Origin: Dendrocalamus latiflorus
Lineage: Eukaryota; Streptophyta; Magnoliopsida; Poales; Poaceae
Assembly: GCA_017311315.1 (NCBI GenBank)
Contig: CM029631.1
Location: 5,566,680-5,630,679 of the forward strand
Reading direction: 5' to 3'
DNA length: 64,000 bases
The position numbers were made by a program, and so were the translations under genes. The notes under the pieces are model-generated. The model searched no databases, was not told the origin of the DNA, and worked only from the letters and a program-made list of their open reading frames with translations. Positions 44,572 to 56,578 of this stretch are shown here, piece after piece. How positions within the stretch are numbered: the first letter of the stretch is position 1; each line of letters opens with the position of its first letter.

Positions 44572-45925
44572 AGAATTTCGAGAGAAACAAGGTCTGGTCG
44601 CTTGTCGAGCCCCCGCGAGGTCACAATATCATTGGGATTAAGTGGGTGTTCAAGAACAAGCAGAGCGAGGATGGAGTGGTTATTCGGAATAAGGCTAGAC
44701 TGGTAGCTCAGGGGTTCTCCCAGGTTGAGGGTCTAGATTTCGAGGAGACCTTTGCCCCTGTAGCTAGACTTGAAGCCATTAGAATCGTGCTTGCCTTTGT
44801 AGCTTCTAAGGGTTTCAAGCTCTACCAGATAGACGTCAAGAGTGCCTTCCTTAATGGAGTCATTGAGGAAGAAGTTTACGTTAGACAGCCTCCAGGTTTC
44901 GAGAACCCCAAATACCCACACCATGTCTTCAAGCTTTCCAAAGCGTTGTATGGACTTAAGCAGGCCCCCAGAGCTTGGTATGAGAGGCTTAAGTCCTACT
45001 TGTTGAGTCATGGGTTTGAAATGGGTAAAGTAGACAAGACCTTGTTCATCCGCCGTCATGGCAATGACCTTCTGCTCGTCCAGATCTATGTCGATGACAT
45101 CATCTTTGGCGGCTCTTCCCATACTCTGGTTTCACAGTTCTCGGATGTCATGAGCACCGAGTTTGAGATGAGTATGATGGGCGAGTTGACCTTCTTCCTT
45201 AGCTTCCAAATCAAGCAGACTCGGGGGGTACATTTCTTTATCAGGGAAAGTACACTCGTGACCTCCTGAGACGCTTCGACATGAGTGATGGTAAGCCTGT
45301 GTCGACTCCCATGGCTTCTACAGCCTATCTTGACCCAGATGAGGACGGCGAGCCAGTTGATCAGAAAGAGTTCAGAAGTATGATCGGCTCCCTTCTTTAC
45401 CTCACTGCCTCGAGACCAGACATACACTTCTCTGTGTGTCTGTGTGCTCGTTTTCAGGCCTCTCCTCGCGTATCTCACCGCCAGGCGGTGAAGCGCATCT
45501 TTCGGTACCTCCGAGCTACCATTGACTATGGTATCTGGTACTCTTCCTCATCCTGTCTTTCCTTGAGAGCCTTCTCGGACGCAGACTTTGCTGACTGTAG
45601 AATAGATAGGAAGAGCACTTCTGGCACTTGCCAATTCATTGGCACTTCTCTCATTTCTTGGTCTTCTAGGAAGCAGTCCGGTGTTGCACAGTCCACCGCA
45701 GAGGCCGAGTATGTTGCTGCAACCAGCTGCTGCAGTCAGGTACTCTGGATGGTTTCGACCCTGCGGGACTTTGGGTTAGTTATCGACAGTGTTCCACTCT
45801 TTTGTGATAACACTTCTGCGATTAACATTGCCAAGAACCCAGTGCAACACTCTCGGACCAAGCACATCGATATCCGTTATCACTTCCTTAGAGACCATGT
45901 AGAGAAGGGCGATATAGTGCTCTAG
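44556..45925 (+). pseudogene. Sirevirus reverse transcriptase and RNase H
   Basis: The RT begins at a WVFKNK..DG block and contains YQIDVKSAFLNG (first catalytic Asp) and IYVDDIIFGG (the YxDD pair). A frameshift at about 45250 separates it from the RNase H frame starting near 45281 (STPMAST, YLTASRPDIHF). RNase H follows with AFSDADFADC, RKSTSGTCQFIGT, STAEAEYVAA and CDNTSAINIAKNP. A TAG at 45923-45925 interrupts before the conserved QLADIFTKPL, which remains readable downstream. The enzyme is inactive as it stands. Confidence 0.9.
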
Positions 45926-47765
45926 TTTGTGGAGAGTGACCACCAGTTGGCTGACATCTTCACCAAGCCATTGAATAGTTCGAAGTTTTCAGCTCTGCGG
46001 GGAGAGCTTGGGGTGGTTTGTCTTTATGGACTGTAGTGAGGGGGAGCTTTGGGTTTTACTGCTTTACTATATTGATTATGCTTCTGTCTCATTTCTGTCG
46101 CTTTGCACTTGGGGTGCATCGGGCTTAGTCCTTCTAGCATAGGTTAGAGTGCTTCTCTTGTCTAGTTGCATAGACTTCTTACTTTTATCTTGTGCTTCCA
46201 GGATGCTTCTTATTAACTGTTTTCTTATCTCACTAGGTTGAGCTCACTCACTTCTTGTAGGTTCTAGCGAGGGTTGGGCCACCCTCGGGTAGACAGGGTA
46301 CGTGTTTGCTCTCGAGTGTGTGTGTTTTACGGTCAAGCTAATAGTCCTGGAGTCACATGGGGTAGATGAGAGTCAGTCTGAGCCATAGTATCTTCTATAT
46401 CTTATCTATGCTTTAAGGACTGCCTGTTTTGGTATTCTTTGCCAGCTTCTCGATTTTATTGCCTTGGTTCAGGGGGAGTTCATTTGGGAGCTTCTGGAGC
46501 TTAATATTGACTTAACTCAACTTGAACTAAAAGTTGCATCTCATGTTGAGGGGGAGCTGGATTTTATTGCATTTCAGCATTCTGCATTGTAATATAACTA
46601 CATTGAGCCTTGATTTTTATCCTGTTATGACATGTTCTCAATGCTTTACAACCTTGCCATGATTTGTGCTTATATGCTAGACGTATCATGACTTCATATG
46701 TATAGAGTAGCTTTTGTCATGATAAGTCAATTAAAATTGCTCAACTTGAATTAAAACTTGTCATGCTAGCATTTAAGTCTAGTCTTTCTTGAGCTATCCT
46801 TTTATGATCCATGCCATGTCAAGTAGGCTAAGTTGAGCGTTGAATCTCTATTGAGCCTTAGTTTGAGCTATATTAGTTCTTGATGATACATAAGTTAGTA
46901 CAACATGTTTAAAAAAACAAAATGATCTTTTTTTGTGCGAAAAAACTGATTTCACCAATTCTTTCTCATGAGACGGCTTGCCATGGCACTAGGCATGAAC
47001 TCAGGAGGAGTTTTGGATGACCTAGACTATCTTCTTAAGCTTCTTGCTTGGAGTAGTCGCATAAGGCTTGAGATCTAGCACATAAAAAAAACTGGGTTGG
47101 AAACAACCATGAGCTTTAAAAGACAATGTTTTATGTGTTCAATTTGCTTAAGCTACAAAAAGAACTAAGTACTTGAACCAATGTTTCAATCTTGAGCTTA
47201 TAGCACTATTTGGACTCAATATTAGCTTCCTTGTTCCGCTTAGCTTAATTGACATGGCCTTCATCATCCTTGGATATCTCTAGTTAGATTTTGCTTATTG
47301 ATGACTTGACATGCTCATAAAATGCGTTACATTTCAGATTGTTATCTATGTGCTTCAGCTAGGCTATACATATCATGTCATGATCTAGCTAGTCTCTTAT
47401 TGAGTTATGGCTTGGTGTAGTTCAGTATGGTCATTATGGATAATTCTCTTGGCTCTAAATGCTTAAATAAACAAACTTCAGCCATTTTCATCCATTGACA
47501 TGTCATATTCTCTCCTTTGCATTCTTGATGTGTTTATTGCCAAAAGGGGGAGAATAGAGAAGAAAAAGCTAGTTGGGATCATTTTAGCTTGGGATCATTT
47601 TAGAGCTTTGGAGAACAATTTACTCTTTCATTTGTTGCTCTAGTGATCTTTCTGTCGACATGGTCATTAGCTTCACTTCCTTCTTTGGACCATGTTGGAT
47701 TCTTCAAACTCAAACTCATCTTTGCGCTTTTTTGGATTTGTCAATATACTCATCAAGGGGGAGAT
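45926..47765 (+). other. Sirevirus 3' non-coding region with repeated polypurine tracts
   Basis: 1.84 kb without a credible frame. It carries five AGGGGGAG-type tracts: about 46038-46047, 46470-46478, 46548-46556, 47543-47552 and 47755-47764. The last directly precedes the 3' LTR and would prime plus-strand synthesis. Serial tracts are a recognised Sirevirus feature. Confidence 0.8.
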
Positions 47766-48534
47766 TGATGAACCATGTGGAGCTGACCACATGTGTATGA
47801 TGAGTAATTGATATTGGTTATGTTTAGTCGAGTTTGGTTTGAGTGGTTCGGAGTCGAGTCATTGCGTGGCACAATTGGACTCGATCGGACTTGGTCAAAC
47901 TTGGTTGTATGGGATTAGGATGCATATTCTGATAATTTCGACAGGTTTTGGACTTCGGCATGGTAAGTAATGGTATTTACGCTTTCATGTATCGAGCGGT
48001 GCTATTTGACGTGTTTCTTGTCTGTGTGGCTGCATGACGTCAAGGCAGAGTCGTGGCGAGACACGGTGGACCGGACTAGGCGCAGGTGGTGCTGAGGTCA
48101 GAACGGTCGGGATGTGTCGAAGATGACGTGGACTCGAGGTGGTTGCGAGGCGTGCGAGACAAGGAGCGCAGAAACTTCCCGGAAGGTGCAGGAGGGGCGA
48201 AACGGGAATTTTGCAAGGCTGCACAAGCGGGAGCGGGCTCCGTTGGAAATAGCGGCGTAACGGGGCGGAGACCCGTTAGCCATGGGCTATAAAAGGAGTG
48301 GAGGGGCTGCATGTCCACTTGAGCACTTGAGGAGAATTAGGGTTTGCTAGAGTCAAAAGAGGCTTTGAGAGTTTGTTTTGGCTTTAGGCTTTAGTGGGTG
48401 AGAGTGGTTGGAGAGGCAGAGTGTGCTCCCTCTGTCCCCTTCGATGGGTTCTAGATAGAACAGAGTGTTCTTCTCCCTTCCTAAGCATTCATGGTTGAGG
48501 ATTGAGAGGTTGGAGAGGGATTGAGAGTCATGTA
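47766..48534 (+). repeat. partial 3' LTR of the Sirevirus (U3 and start of R)
   Basis: Begins TGATGAACCATG right after the last polypurine tract. TATA box CTATAAAAGG at about 48287-48296. From about 47854 to 48534 it aligns, inverted, with 49690-50362 at high identity. It then stops: after GTCATGTAA comes a second GTCATGTAA and then an inverted primer site. The U5 part is absent. Confidence 0.88.
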
Positions 48535-48547
48535 AGTCATGTAATTT

Positions 48548-50362
48548 CTCTGATACCAATTGTTGGACCGAAAAAGGCGACAGAGGGGGGGTGAATGTCG
48601 GTCAATAAAAAACTTGCCCCCAAGTACTCACAAATGATTCACTCATTCAATAGCTAAGACCCTATGAAAGATATGCACCAACTCACTGAACCTTGGACAA
48701 GAGCAATTTTTCAGATAGCAAACAGGAGTTCCCTTTCCTTGCCAAATCCAAGAAAATCAATGAGACACTTCTATTCTTTTTGGACAAGGGAAGCAAGAAA
48801 GTAACTACAATAGCTAGAGATACCCAGAGACCAAGGAAATCCAACCCATGAGCAAGAATTTCAGAAATATGACAAAACCTGAACATTACTGGCAGCAGCT
48901 ACAAAAACTTAAATTCCCACTCAATCCTTGAATCTTTGGCCATGAAACTTTGAGGATAGCTACTTAATAGCCATAGGAATCTGCATGCCAAGTTTCGTCA
49001 TTTTTCAAGAAGGGAATTAAGAACAGCCCAAAACCCTAGAAAGGACTGAAAACTGAAAATCTTTAGAGAGGAGCACTCAAAAACCCAAATTTCTCCATGG
49101 TCTCAAAACCTTTGCTAATGAGACTTTCCAGATATCTAATAGATAGCCTTAAGACTCTGGATACCAAGTTTCAAGTCATCTTGCAAAAGGAAACAAGATT
49201 TAACTCAAAACTCTAGAAAAGACACAATTCTGAAATTTTGCACGAGCTGAACCAAAAAGGCCAAGTTTCTCCTAAACCCTTGATCCTTTGCTAATGAAAT
49301 TTTGTAGACAAGGAAGCAATAACCAAAGAACCTCTTAGCCCAAAAATCAAGTCATTTCCTCAAGGGAATCAAAATCTGCAATAAACCCTAGAAAGAGGAG
49401 AAAGATGAACAAAGGAGGAGAAAACTAAAAATCTGAGACTACTCTTGATTTGCTCATGGGAAAATCGATCAAATGATCTTTAGGCCTACTCCCATCACTG
49501 AGCAACCCATTTGCACCTCCACAGCAAGAATCAACAAGAGATCAAGAAAGTCACAAATCAAGCCAAACAAGCAACAAAGGAAAAAACGAAGAACAGAGAG
49601 TCAGAGACTTGAACTAAATTCAACCAAAGCATCTCATATTGATATCGAGGATCAAAGAGACGTCCCCATACGCATGTACATTAGAACAAGATGAAAGATT
49701 ACATGACTCTTAATCCCTCTCCACCTCTCAATCCTCAACCATGAATGCTTAGGAAGGGAGAAGAACACTCTATTCTATCTAGAACCCATCGAAGGGGACA
49801 GAGGGAGCACACTCTGCCTCTCCAACCACTCTCACCCACTAAAGCCTAAAGCCAAAAACAAACTCTCAAAGCCTCTTTTGACTCTAGCAAACCCTAATTC
49901 TCCTCAAGTGCTCAAGTGGACATGCAGCCCCTCCACTCCTTTTATAGCCCATGGCTAACGGGTCTCCGCCCCGTTTACGCCCGCCTATTTCCAACGGAGC
50001 CTTGCGAAATTCCCGTTTCGCCCCTCCTACACCTTCCGGGAAGCTTCTGCGCTCCTTGTCTCGCACGCCTCGCAACCACCTCGAGTCCACGTCGTCTTCG
50101 ACACATCCCGACCGTTCTGACCTCAGCGCCACCTGCGCCTAGTCCGGTCCACCGTGTCTCGCCACGACTCCGCCTCGACGTCTTGCAGCCACACAGACTA
50201 AAAACACGTCAAATAGCACCGCTCGATACATGAAAGCGTAAATACCATTACTTACCATGTCGAAGTCCAAACCTATCGAAATTATCAGAATATGTATCCT
50301 AATCCCATACGACCAAGTTTGACCAAGTCCGACCGAGTCCAATTGTGCCACGCAATGACTCG
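48548..50362 (-). mobile_element. second Sirevirus LTR in opposite orientation, with primer site
   Basis: Read on the minus strand: U3 from 50362 (its first roughly 90 bp missing), TATA box at about 49940-49946, R and U5 down to 48561, ending TTTTTCGGTCCAACA exactly like the 5' LTR remnant at 39840-39854, then the primer site ATTGGTATCAGAG (48560-48548). The last 50 or so bases differ from 39808-39854 at essentially one position. No gag or pol follows; only a few bases separate the primer site from the truncated plus-strand LTR. This fixes 48561-49690 as the U5 part of the LTR, not unrelated spacer. Confidence 0.85.
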
Positions 50363-50767
50363 TGTTGCCGCACGAAACTAATCCGTGCACCAACAAGATA
50401 ATTGATGGAGAAACAAGATCTACTTTAATCTAGAGACTAAGAAAACAAAGGTACGAAAATAATATTGTGTCGATTGTCTGATTCTCCTTTTGCAATCGGC
50501 CTTACCCTTTATATTTATAGGGTGCCTGGTCTATGGCAAATAAAATCGGCATCAAATCAAAATCTATGGCAAGTAAAATCGGCATCAATAAAATTGATCA
50601 CATCTGCTAGTGAGCCCGATTTCTTTCTCTTCTTTGCTTCTCCGCTGTCGAATCCTCTGCAGATAACTTCCCATAACGATTCAGTATCCCCAAATTTTCG
50701 ATCGCTTCTCGTTATGACTGTCAGAGTTTCCAAAATCGTGGTCGAACTCCTTGCGACCACCTTTAGT

Positions 50768-51372
50768 ATGGTCGCAGCCTTCAATATAGTCGTAGGCTTC
50801 TTCGTGGTCATAGACCCCAACGTGATCGTAGCCTCCAACGTGGTCGTAGTCTTTAACATGATCGTAGACTCCACCATGGTCGTAGACTCCAACGTAGTCG
50901 TAGACCCCACCGTGGTCGTAGACTCCATCGTGGTCGTAAACCCCACCGTGGTCGTAGCCTCCAACGTGGTCGTAGCCTCCACCATGGTCGTAGACTCCAA
51001 CGTGGTCGTAAACCCCACCGTGGTCATAGCCTCCAACGTGGTCGTAGCCTCCAACGTGGTCATACACTCCACCGTGGTCGTAGACCCCAACGTGGTCGTA
51101 AACCCCACCGTGGTCGTAGCCTCCAACGTGGTCGTAGCGTCCACCATGGTCGTAGACTCCAACGTGGTCGTAGCCTCCAACGTGGTCGTACACTCCACCG
51201 TGGTCGTAGACCCCAACGTGGTCGTAAACCCCACCGTGGTCGTAGCCTCCAACGTGGTCGTAGCCTCCACCATGGTCGTAGACTCCAACGTGGTCGTAAA
51301 CCCCACCGTGGTCGTAGCCTCCAACGTGGTCGTAGACTTCACCGTGGTCGTAGACCCCAACGTGGTCGTAAA
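50768..51372. repeat. 18-bp minisatellite in the Gypsy LTR
   Basis: About 33 head-to-tail variants of GTGGTCGTAGCCTCCAAC, differing mainly at the bases after GTAG and at the last triplet. As 18 is a multiple of three and no unit contains a stop in most frames, long frames are open on both strands (VVVASN-type hexapeptides on plus, GVYDHG-type on minus). These are consequences of the repeat, not genes. The same array recurs in the other LTR at about 59940-60460. Confidence 0.95.
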
Positions 51373-51790
51373 CCTCTCGGGAGACATTCGACCATGCCCA
51401 AAGTGGTCGTATACGCCACAACGTGGTCGTGGAGCTATCTGGCGGCTGCCGACCACGACCAATGTGATCATAATGACTTTCGACCACGGCCAAAGTGGTC
51501 ATAATTCCTTCTGGTGTCCTTCGACCATGGTCAGAATAGTCGTACACCTCTCGGGAGACATTCGACCATGCCCAAAGTGGTCGTATACGCCATAACGTGG
51601 TCGTGGAGCTATCTGGCGGCTGCCGACCACGACCAATGTGGTCATAATGACTTTCGACCACGGCCAAAGTGGTCGTAATTCCTTCTGGTGTCCTTCGACT
51701 ATGGTCAGAATAGTCGTAAACCTCTCAGGAGACATTCGACCATGTCCAAAGTGGTCGCATTCGCCACAACGTGGTCGTAGAGCTTATCCG
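51373..51790. repeat. 174-bp tandem repeat in the Gypsy LTR, about 2.4 copies
   Basis: Copies start at 51373, 51547 and 51721 with CCTCTCxGGAGACATTCGAC. Each contains the GTGGTCGTA core of the 18-bp array in both orientations. The other LTR lacks this part because it is truncated. Confidence 0.92.
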
Positions 51791-52158
51791 GACCACTCAC
51801 TTAACACTTCACCTGGTTCTGACCATGGACAGTGTGGTCGTAAATGATTCGATGGGCAGCCGACTACGACCAAAGTGGTCGTAAATATTTCAATGAGCAA
51901 CCATATAGTCAACCGAATTAATAAAACAACAATTCGGCTATTTTGATCATCTAATGCATAAATATGCTAGTGTCATTTCTCACTATCAACACATGCCCCC
52001 CTGTTTTTTTTAAGCTTGCTAAAAAAACACTTGCATAATGAAACCAGCTAGAGGCAATAACCTACTCACCTCAAACTTTCTTTGGACGATGGTCTACAAC
52101 ACATCAGCCATAAGTAATATTTCTCAGGACGATGACGGCAAACACCGGCCATATTTTA

Positions 52159-53196
52159 TCATGCATTTTGCCACACACTTGGATAGTACCTTTTTAAATA
52201 TTTTCCATTAAGTGCTCTAGGCAATTTTTCTCCATGCAAATTTTGCACAAAATAACTATTTCCAGGAACAATCTCTATAACTTTATACGGACCATCCCAA
52301 TTTGGAGACCATTTTCCAAACTTATTATCCTTTGTCCCAATAGGTAAAATCGTCTTCCATACTAAATCTCCAATTTTGAAACGATTTTTCCTTACCTTCT
52401 TATTATAGGCCTTAGCTACTCTTAACTTGTCTTTCTCAATTTCTCTCAAAGCTTTTATCCTCTCATCTGTAACTTCGTCTATTCTATCCATCATTAAGTC
52501 ATGATAATCCACGGCTGACAAATCATTTTGCCTGGCCAACCTAAAAGCGTCCAGATTCACCTCAACAGGTAAAAACGGCCTCCTGCCCATATACTAACTC
52601 ATATGGTGTCACTTTTGTAGCACCATGCTTAGATATACGATGAGCCCATAATGCCTCAGACAGGACCTCATGCCATCTCTTAGGATATTCATCTATTTTC
52701 TTTTGATAAATTTAATTAAAATCTTATTACTAGACTCGGCTTGCCCATTAGCCTGAGCATAGTATGGTGAAGAATTAAGCAATTTAATTTTCAACGATTC
52801 GGCAAACTCACGTACTTGATGAGACACAAAAGACGACCCTTGATCAGTCGTTAAAGTCTGTGGTATGCCGAATCTATGAATAATATGCACCGAGATAAAA
52901 TCAATTACTTCTTTATGTGTCATATTTTTAAGAGGAACAGCTTCCGTCCATTTTGTAAAATAATCTGTAGCTACTAAAACAAAACGATGACCTTTAGAAG
53001 ATGCAGGCTGTATCTGACCGATAAAATCTAAACCCCACCCACGAAACGGCCATGGTTTGATAATAGGGTGCAACACGGCAGCTGGTGCTAATTGTATATC
53101 ACCAAATTTTTGACAGGACTCACAACCTTTATAATATTTAAAACAATCTTCTAACATAGTCGGGCCAATAAAAAACCAGCTCGTCTCAACAACCAT
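52159..53196 (-). pseudogene. Gypsy/Tat integrase
   Basis: From 53196: zinc-finger half CESCQKFG, catalytic core with LDFIGQI (first Asp), LTTDQGSSF (second Asp) and NGQAESSN (Glu). The frame breaks at about 52690, and the C-terminal domain (GDLVWKT, then WSPNWDGPYKVIEI) continues at 52590-52159, ending WQNA. About 100 bp between the two parts are split by shifts. Inactive as found. Confidence 0.88.
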
Positions 53197-53428
53197 TTCA
53201 TCTTATGGGCCGACTGATGTGTGCCACAAATACCTTCAATGTACCTCACCCATAGCAATTTTAGATTGATCTGAACTTAAACACTTTAAAAGCAATCCTT
53301 CTACAGTTCGGCGATATAATTCTCCACCAAGCAATGTATACTTTAAAGCCTGTCGCCGAATTTTTCTATCTACAGATTTACTGGGATTTTCTAAATAACT
53401 AAGTAAAGGTTTTCTCCAGTCATTGAAT

Positions 53429-55384
53429 TCAGCCATATTTGACGTTTCTAAAACATCCGAACTGCTGCCTTGCTGTTCGGACCATATAAACAGGAACATT
53501 TTTGTGCATCGGTTTTTCTATCACAAATAGCTTGCCTCTCCTAACATGATAACCAGATGCTTGTTGCGCAAGATCATTAGCTCTAAAATTATCTCCTCTA
53601 GATATATGACTGATAGTAAAATCATCTAGGTTTGATACGATCTCTAAACACTTTTCTAAATATCTATTCAATGACCATCAAGGCACTGATAAATTCCAGA
53701 AACTTGCTGCACACTAATAACGAGTCACCAAAAGCTTCTATATTTTTTACTTCCATGGATTCTAAAATTTGCAATCCTAAATAAAGTGCTTCATACTCGG
53801 CCTGATTATTAGTACAAAAATATTCCAAACGGACCGATGTTTCAAAAATAGCACCTCTAGGTGAAATTAAGACAATACCAACACCCTGTCCTTCTCTATA
53901 GGCCGAGCCATCAAAATATAGCTTCCATGGAGATACAGACAAATAATTAACCAGCTCCATACCATTATCAACTCTATGATCTACAATAAAATTTGCTACA
54001 ATTTGGCCTTTCATGGACTTTAAGGATTCATAAGCCAAATCATATTCTACCAATGCATAAGCCCATTTTCCGATTCTACCACTTAAAATCGGCTGTTGCA
54101 ACATATACTTAATAACATCGGTCTGACAAGTTACCACACAAGTACTGGACAATAAATAATGCCTTAAACGGGTACAAGCATAATACAAGGATAAACACAA
54201 TTTTTCAATAAATACATACCTTGTCTCTGCTCCCAGAAGACGCCGGCTCAAATAAGTGATAACAAATTCTTTGCCTTCTACCTCCTGCGTTAATACAGAA
54301 CCAATAACACCATCTTCCGCAGCAATATATAGCCGAAACGGTGTCCCGGCTTTAGGCGCCCTCAAAACAGGAGGAGTAGACAAATACTTCTTAATTTCAT
54401 CAAATGCCCTCTGTTGTTCTGCCCCCCAAGTAAATTCGGTTTCCTTCTTTAACCGAAGTATGGGTGTAAATGCGTCAATTTTCCCAGACAGGTTAGATAT
54501 AAATCTTCTCAAATAGTTTATTTTTCCTAAGAATTTTTGCACGTCTCTTTTACATTCTGGCGCCTTTATTCTTTGAATAGCCTCTAATCTAGCAGGATCT
54601 ATCTCTATTCCCCTCTCATGTATGAGGAATCCTAGAAACTTTCCAGCCGACACGCCAAAAGCGCATTTGAGTGGATTCATTTTTAAAACCATACCGACGC
54701 ATCCTTTCAAATACTAATGTCAAATCGGCCAAATGATGATCCACGTTATCCGATTTAACTACTACATCATCAATATATATTTCTAGTATGATACCGAGTA
54801 AGTCATGAAAAATTAAATTCATAGCTCGCTGATACGTAGCGCCAGCATTTTTTAAACCAAATGTCATGACAACCCACTCAAATAAACCTACAAAACCAGG
54901 ACACCTAAAGGTCGTTTTAGACATATCTTCTTCGGCCATAAAAATTTGATTATAACCAGCATTGCCATCTAAAAAGCTAACAACTCTATGTCCCGAAGCA
55001 TTATTAATCAACATGTCGGCTATAGGCATGGGATATTCATCTTTTGGAGTAGCTTTATTCAAATCTCTAAAAATCAACACAAATGCGTAATTTGCCACTA
55101 CTCTTCTTCTCAACTGGCACAATGTTGGATATCCATTCGGCATATCGACATGGCCTAATAAAACCAGCTCTCAATAACCGGTCTATTTCCTCTTTAATAC
55201 GGTCATACATATTAGGATTAAACCTTCTAGGTGGCTGTTTATGAGGCCTAAAACCAGATTTAATGGGCAACCGATGCTCTACTAGATCTCGGATAAGGCC
55301 TGGCATTTCGTGGTACTCCCATGCAAAGAAATCAACATAATTTCTAAGCAACTCAATCATTTTGGCTTTGCAGTCACTCGCCAT
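53429..55384 (-). pseudogene. Gypsy/Tat reverse transcriptase, RNase H and archaeal-type RNase H
   Basis: From 55384: RT start (DFFAWEYHEMPGL, RLLRAGFIRP), a shift at about 55070, then VVSFLDGNAGYNQI (first Asp) and EIYIDDVVVKS (YxDD pair). Another shift follows at about 54700, then GFLIHERGIEIDP, NYLRRFISNL and the first RNase H (FRLYIAAED, ITYLSRRLL). At about 53900 a second RNase H begins (LYFDGSAYREGQGVGIVLIS, TNNQAEYEALYLGL), the Tat signature. The frame is lost again near 53670 and the remainder to 53236 is the linker to integrase. Several shifts make it non-functional. Confidence 0.88.
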
Positions 55385-55581
55385 GTTTTATTCACAAATG
55401 TCGGCCTAGGGATATTACCACTACCTATGTCCACTTCCTCTAATGAATCAGCCGACGTAAAACCATATCCTAATTTTTCTACTTCATCAAAATCATCAAT
55501 AGCTTCACACATATCGTTCTTACTTGACCGATAGTGCTCTACTCGTTCTGTCAACCAATCCAAACTATGTTCCTTATCCAT

Positions 55582-56515
55582 TTATAACATCATATTGCTA
55601 AGCCGGGCTGCACAAGCCGGCTGTACAGACACAGGTACAAAACCATCCTTAGTAACACTAACATAGTCATAATCAGAAAGATCTATGCCTGTTAAACACT
55701 GAATATTACCATGCTGCCAATCAGCTGAAGCATCAGCCAAAGCAACGTAAGCCGATGTGTCTGCTTGAATGACTTCTATATCATCATCTACCCACTGCAC
55801 TAAAGTTTGATGCAAGGTGGAAGGAATGCAACGATTAGCATGAATCCAGTCACGACCCAATAAAAACACTATAATTACCTTGCACGTCGACGACAAAGAA
55901 AGCTGCAGGTAAAGTTTTGCTCCCAACAGTAAGCTCCATAGAGATGACGCCTTTGGCTTCAGTTGGTTCGCCGGTAAATCCATTAAGCGTCAAATTAGTC
56001 TTCATAAGCTCACTGTCCTCTTTGCCTAATTTCTTAAAAACTGAATATGGCATTAAATTTACAGTAGCTCCACCATCTACAAGCATCCTAGAAATCGGCC
56101 TTCCGTTAATATGCCCTTTAACATATAACGGTTTCAAGTGTCGACACGATTCACCGGGTTTTTCAAAGATAGCTTCTTTAGGACCGAGACACAATTGTGC
56201 AACCTCTTCATCAATAGCTCGGAATTCAGAAGGTAGTGTAAAAACCATATTAATATCCATACCTTCCGGAGGTGGAGAGCCATTTTTGACTAGTGGAGAC
56301 CCCTCATAATCTAACAAATCATGCTCATCATCACTATTTGTCTGCACTGACTCTTCAATTTTCTTCATCCTCCATTCTTTCTTAGTGGGTATTATAGGCT
56401 TGATCTCATCGAATAAATCATCCCTCATTTTTTCAGCCTGAGCCTCTCTCAATTCTTCTCTACGGAGCCGCTGCAACCTCCTTTTTGCGAATGTGAGAGC
56501 CCTGGTGGACACCAT
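55582..56515 (-). pseudogene. Gypsy/Tat aspartic protease region
   Basis: The open frame 56515-55850 contains a basic/acidic leader and the retroviral-type protease core MLVDGGATVNLMPY (DGG in place of the usual DSG/DTG, a variant seen in Tat elements), followed by a typical FTGEPTEAKGVI strand. A shift at about 55870 puts the end (LGRDWIHANRCIPSTLHQ, the ILGRDW motif) in another frame down to 55582. Confidence 0.82.
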
Positions 56516-56578
56516 CTGGGCTGCCGTTCCACCCCTGCTAATAATGGAATCTTCTCTTTATTTTCAGGAGCAACCACA

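Larger units (their letters stand above)
39808..48534 (+). mobile_element. Sirevirus-type Ty1/Copia retrotransposon, decayed
   Basis: Order on the plus strand: last 47 bp of the 5' LTR (39808-39854, ending CCAACA), tRNA-Met primer site, gag with zinc knuckle, long coiled-coil/Cys-rich gag region, second knuckle, protease, integrase, reverse transcriptase, RNase H, a long non-coding 3' region with several AGGGGGAG tracts, then a partial 3' LTR from 47766. Protease-integrase-RT order is Copia; repeated AGGGGGAG tracts and an extended gag mark the Sirevirus lineage. At least five frameshifts or stops inactivate it. The 5' LTR is almost entirely missing and the 3' LTR is cut at about 48534. Confidence 0.88.
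50363..51993 (-). repeat. Gypsy/Tat 3' LTR (complete, 1,631 bp)
   Basis: On the plus strand it runs TGTTGCCGCACG to ATCAACACA. On the element strand it reads TG..CA. TATA-like TATAAATATAAAGG lies at about 50509-50523 (minus strand), so R-U5 is roughly 50363-50490 and most of the LTR is U3. U3 is filled by the two tandem arrays listed separately. Confidence 0.88.

Noticed and set aside
47985..48318. Open frames on both strands inside the Sirevirus LTR (mirrored at 49884-50233)
   Set aside because: They repeat identically in the inverted LTR copy and have no protein similarity; this is LTR sequence.
50768..51372. Regular short repeats that could suggest a CRISPR array
   Set aside because: Units are directly contiguous 18-mers with no unique spacers, inside a plant LTR.
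50465..51595. Open frame of 376 codons with VVVASN-type repeats, and minus-strand frames with GVYDHG repeats
   Set aside because: Produced by the 18-bp minisatellite; equally open in other frames and on both strands, so not a gene.
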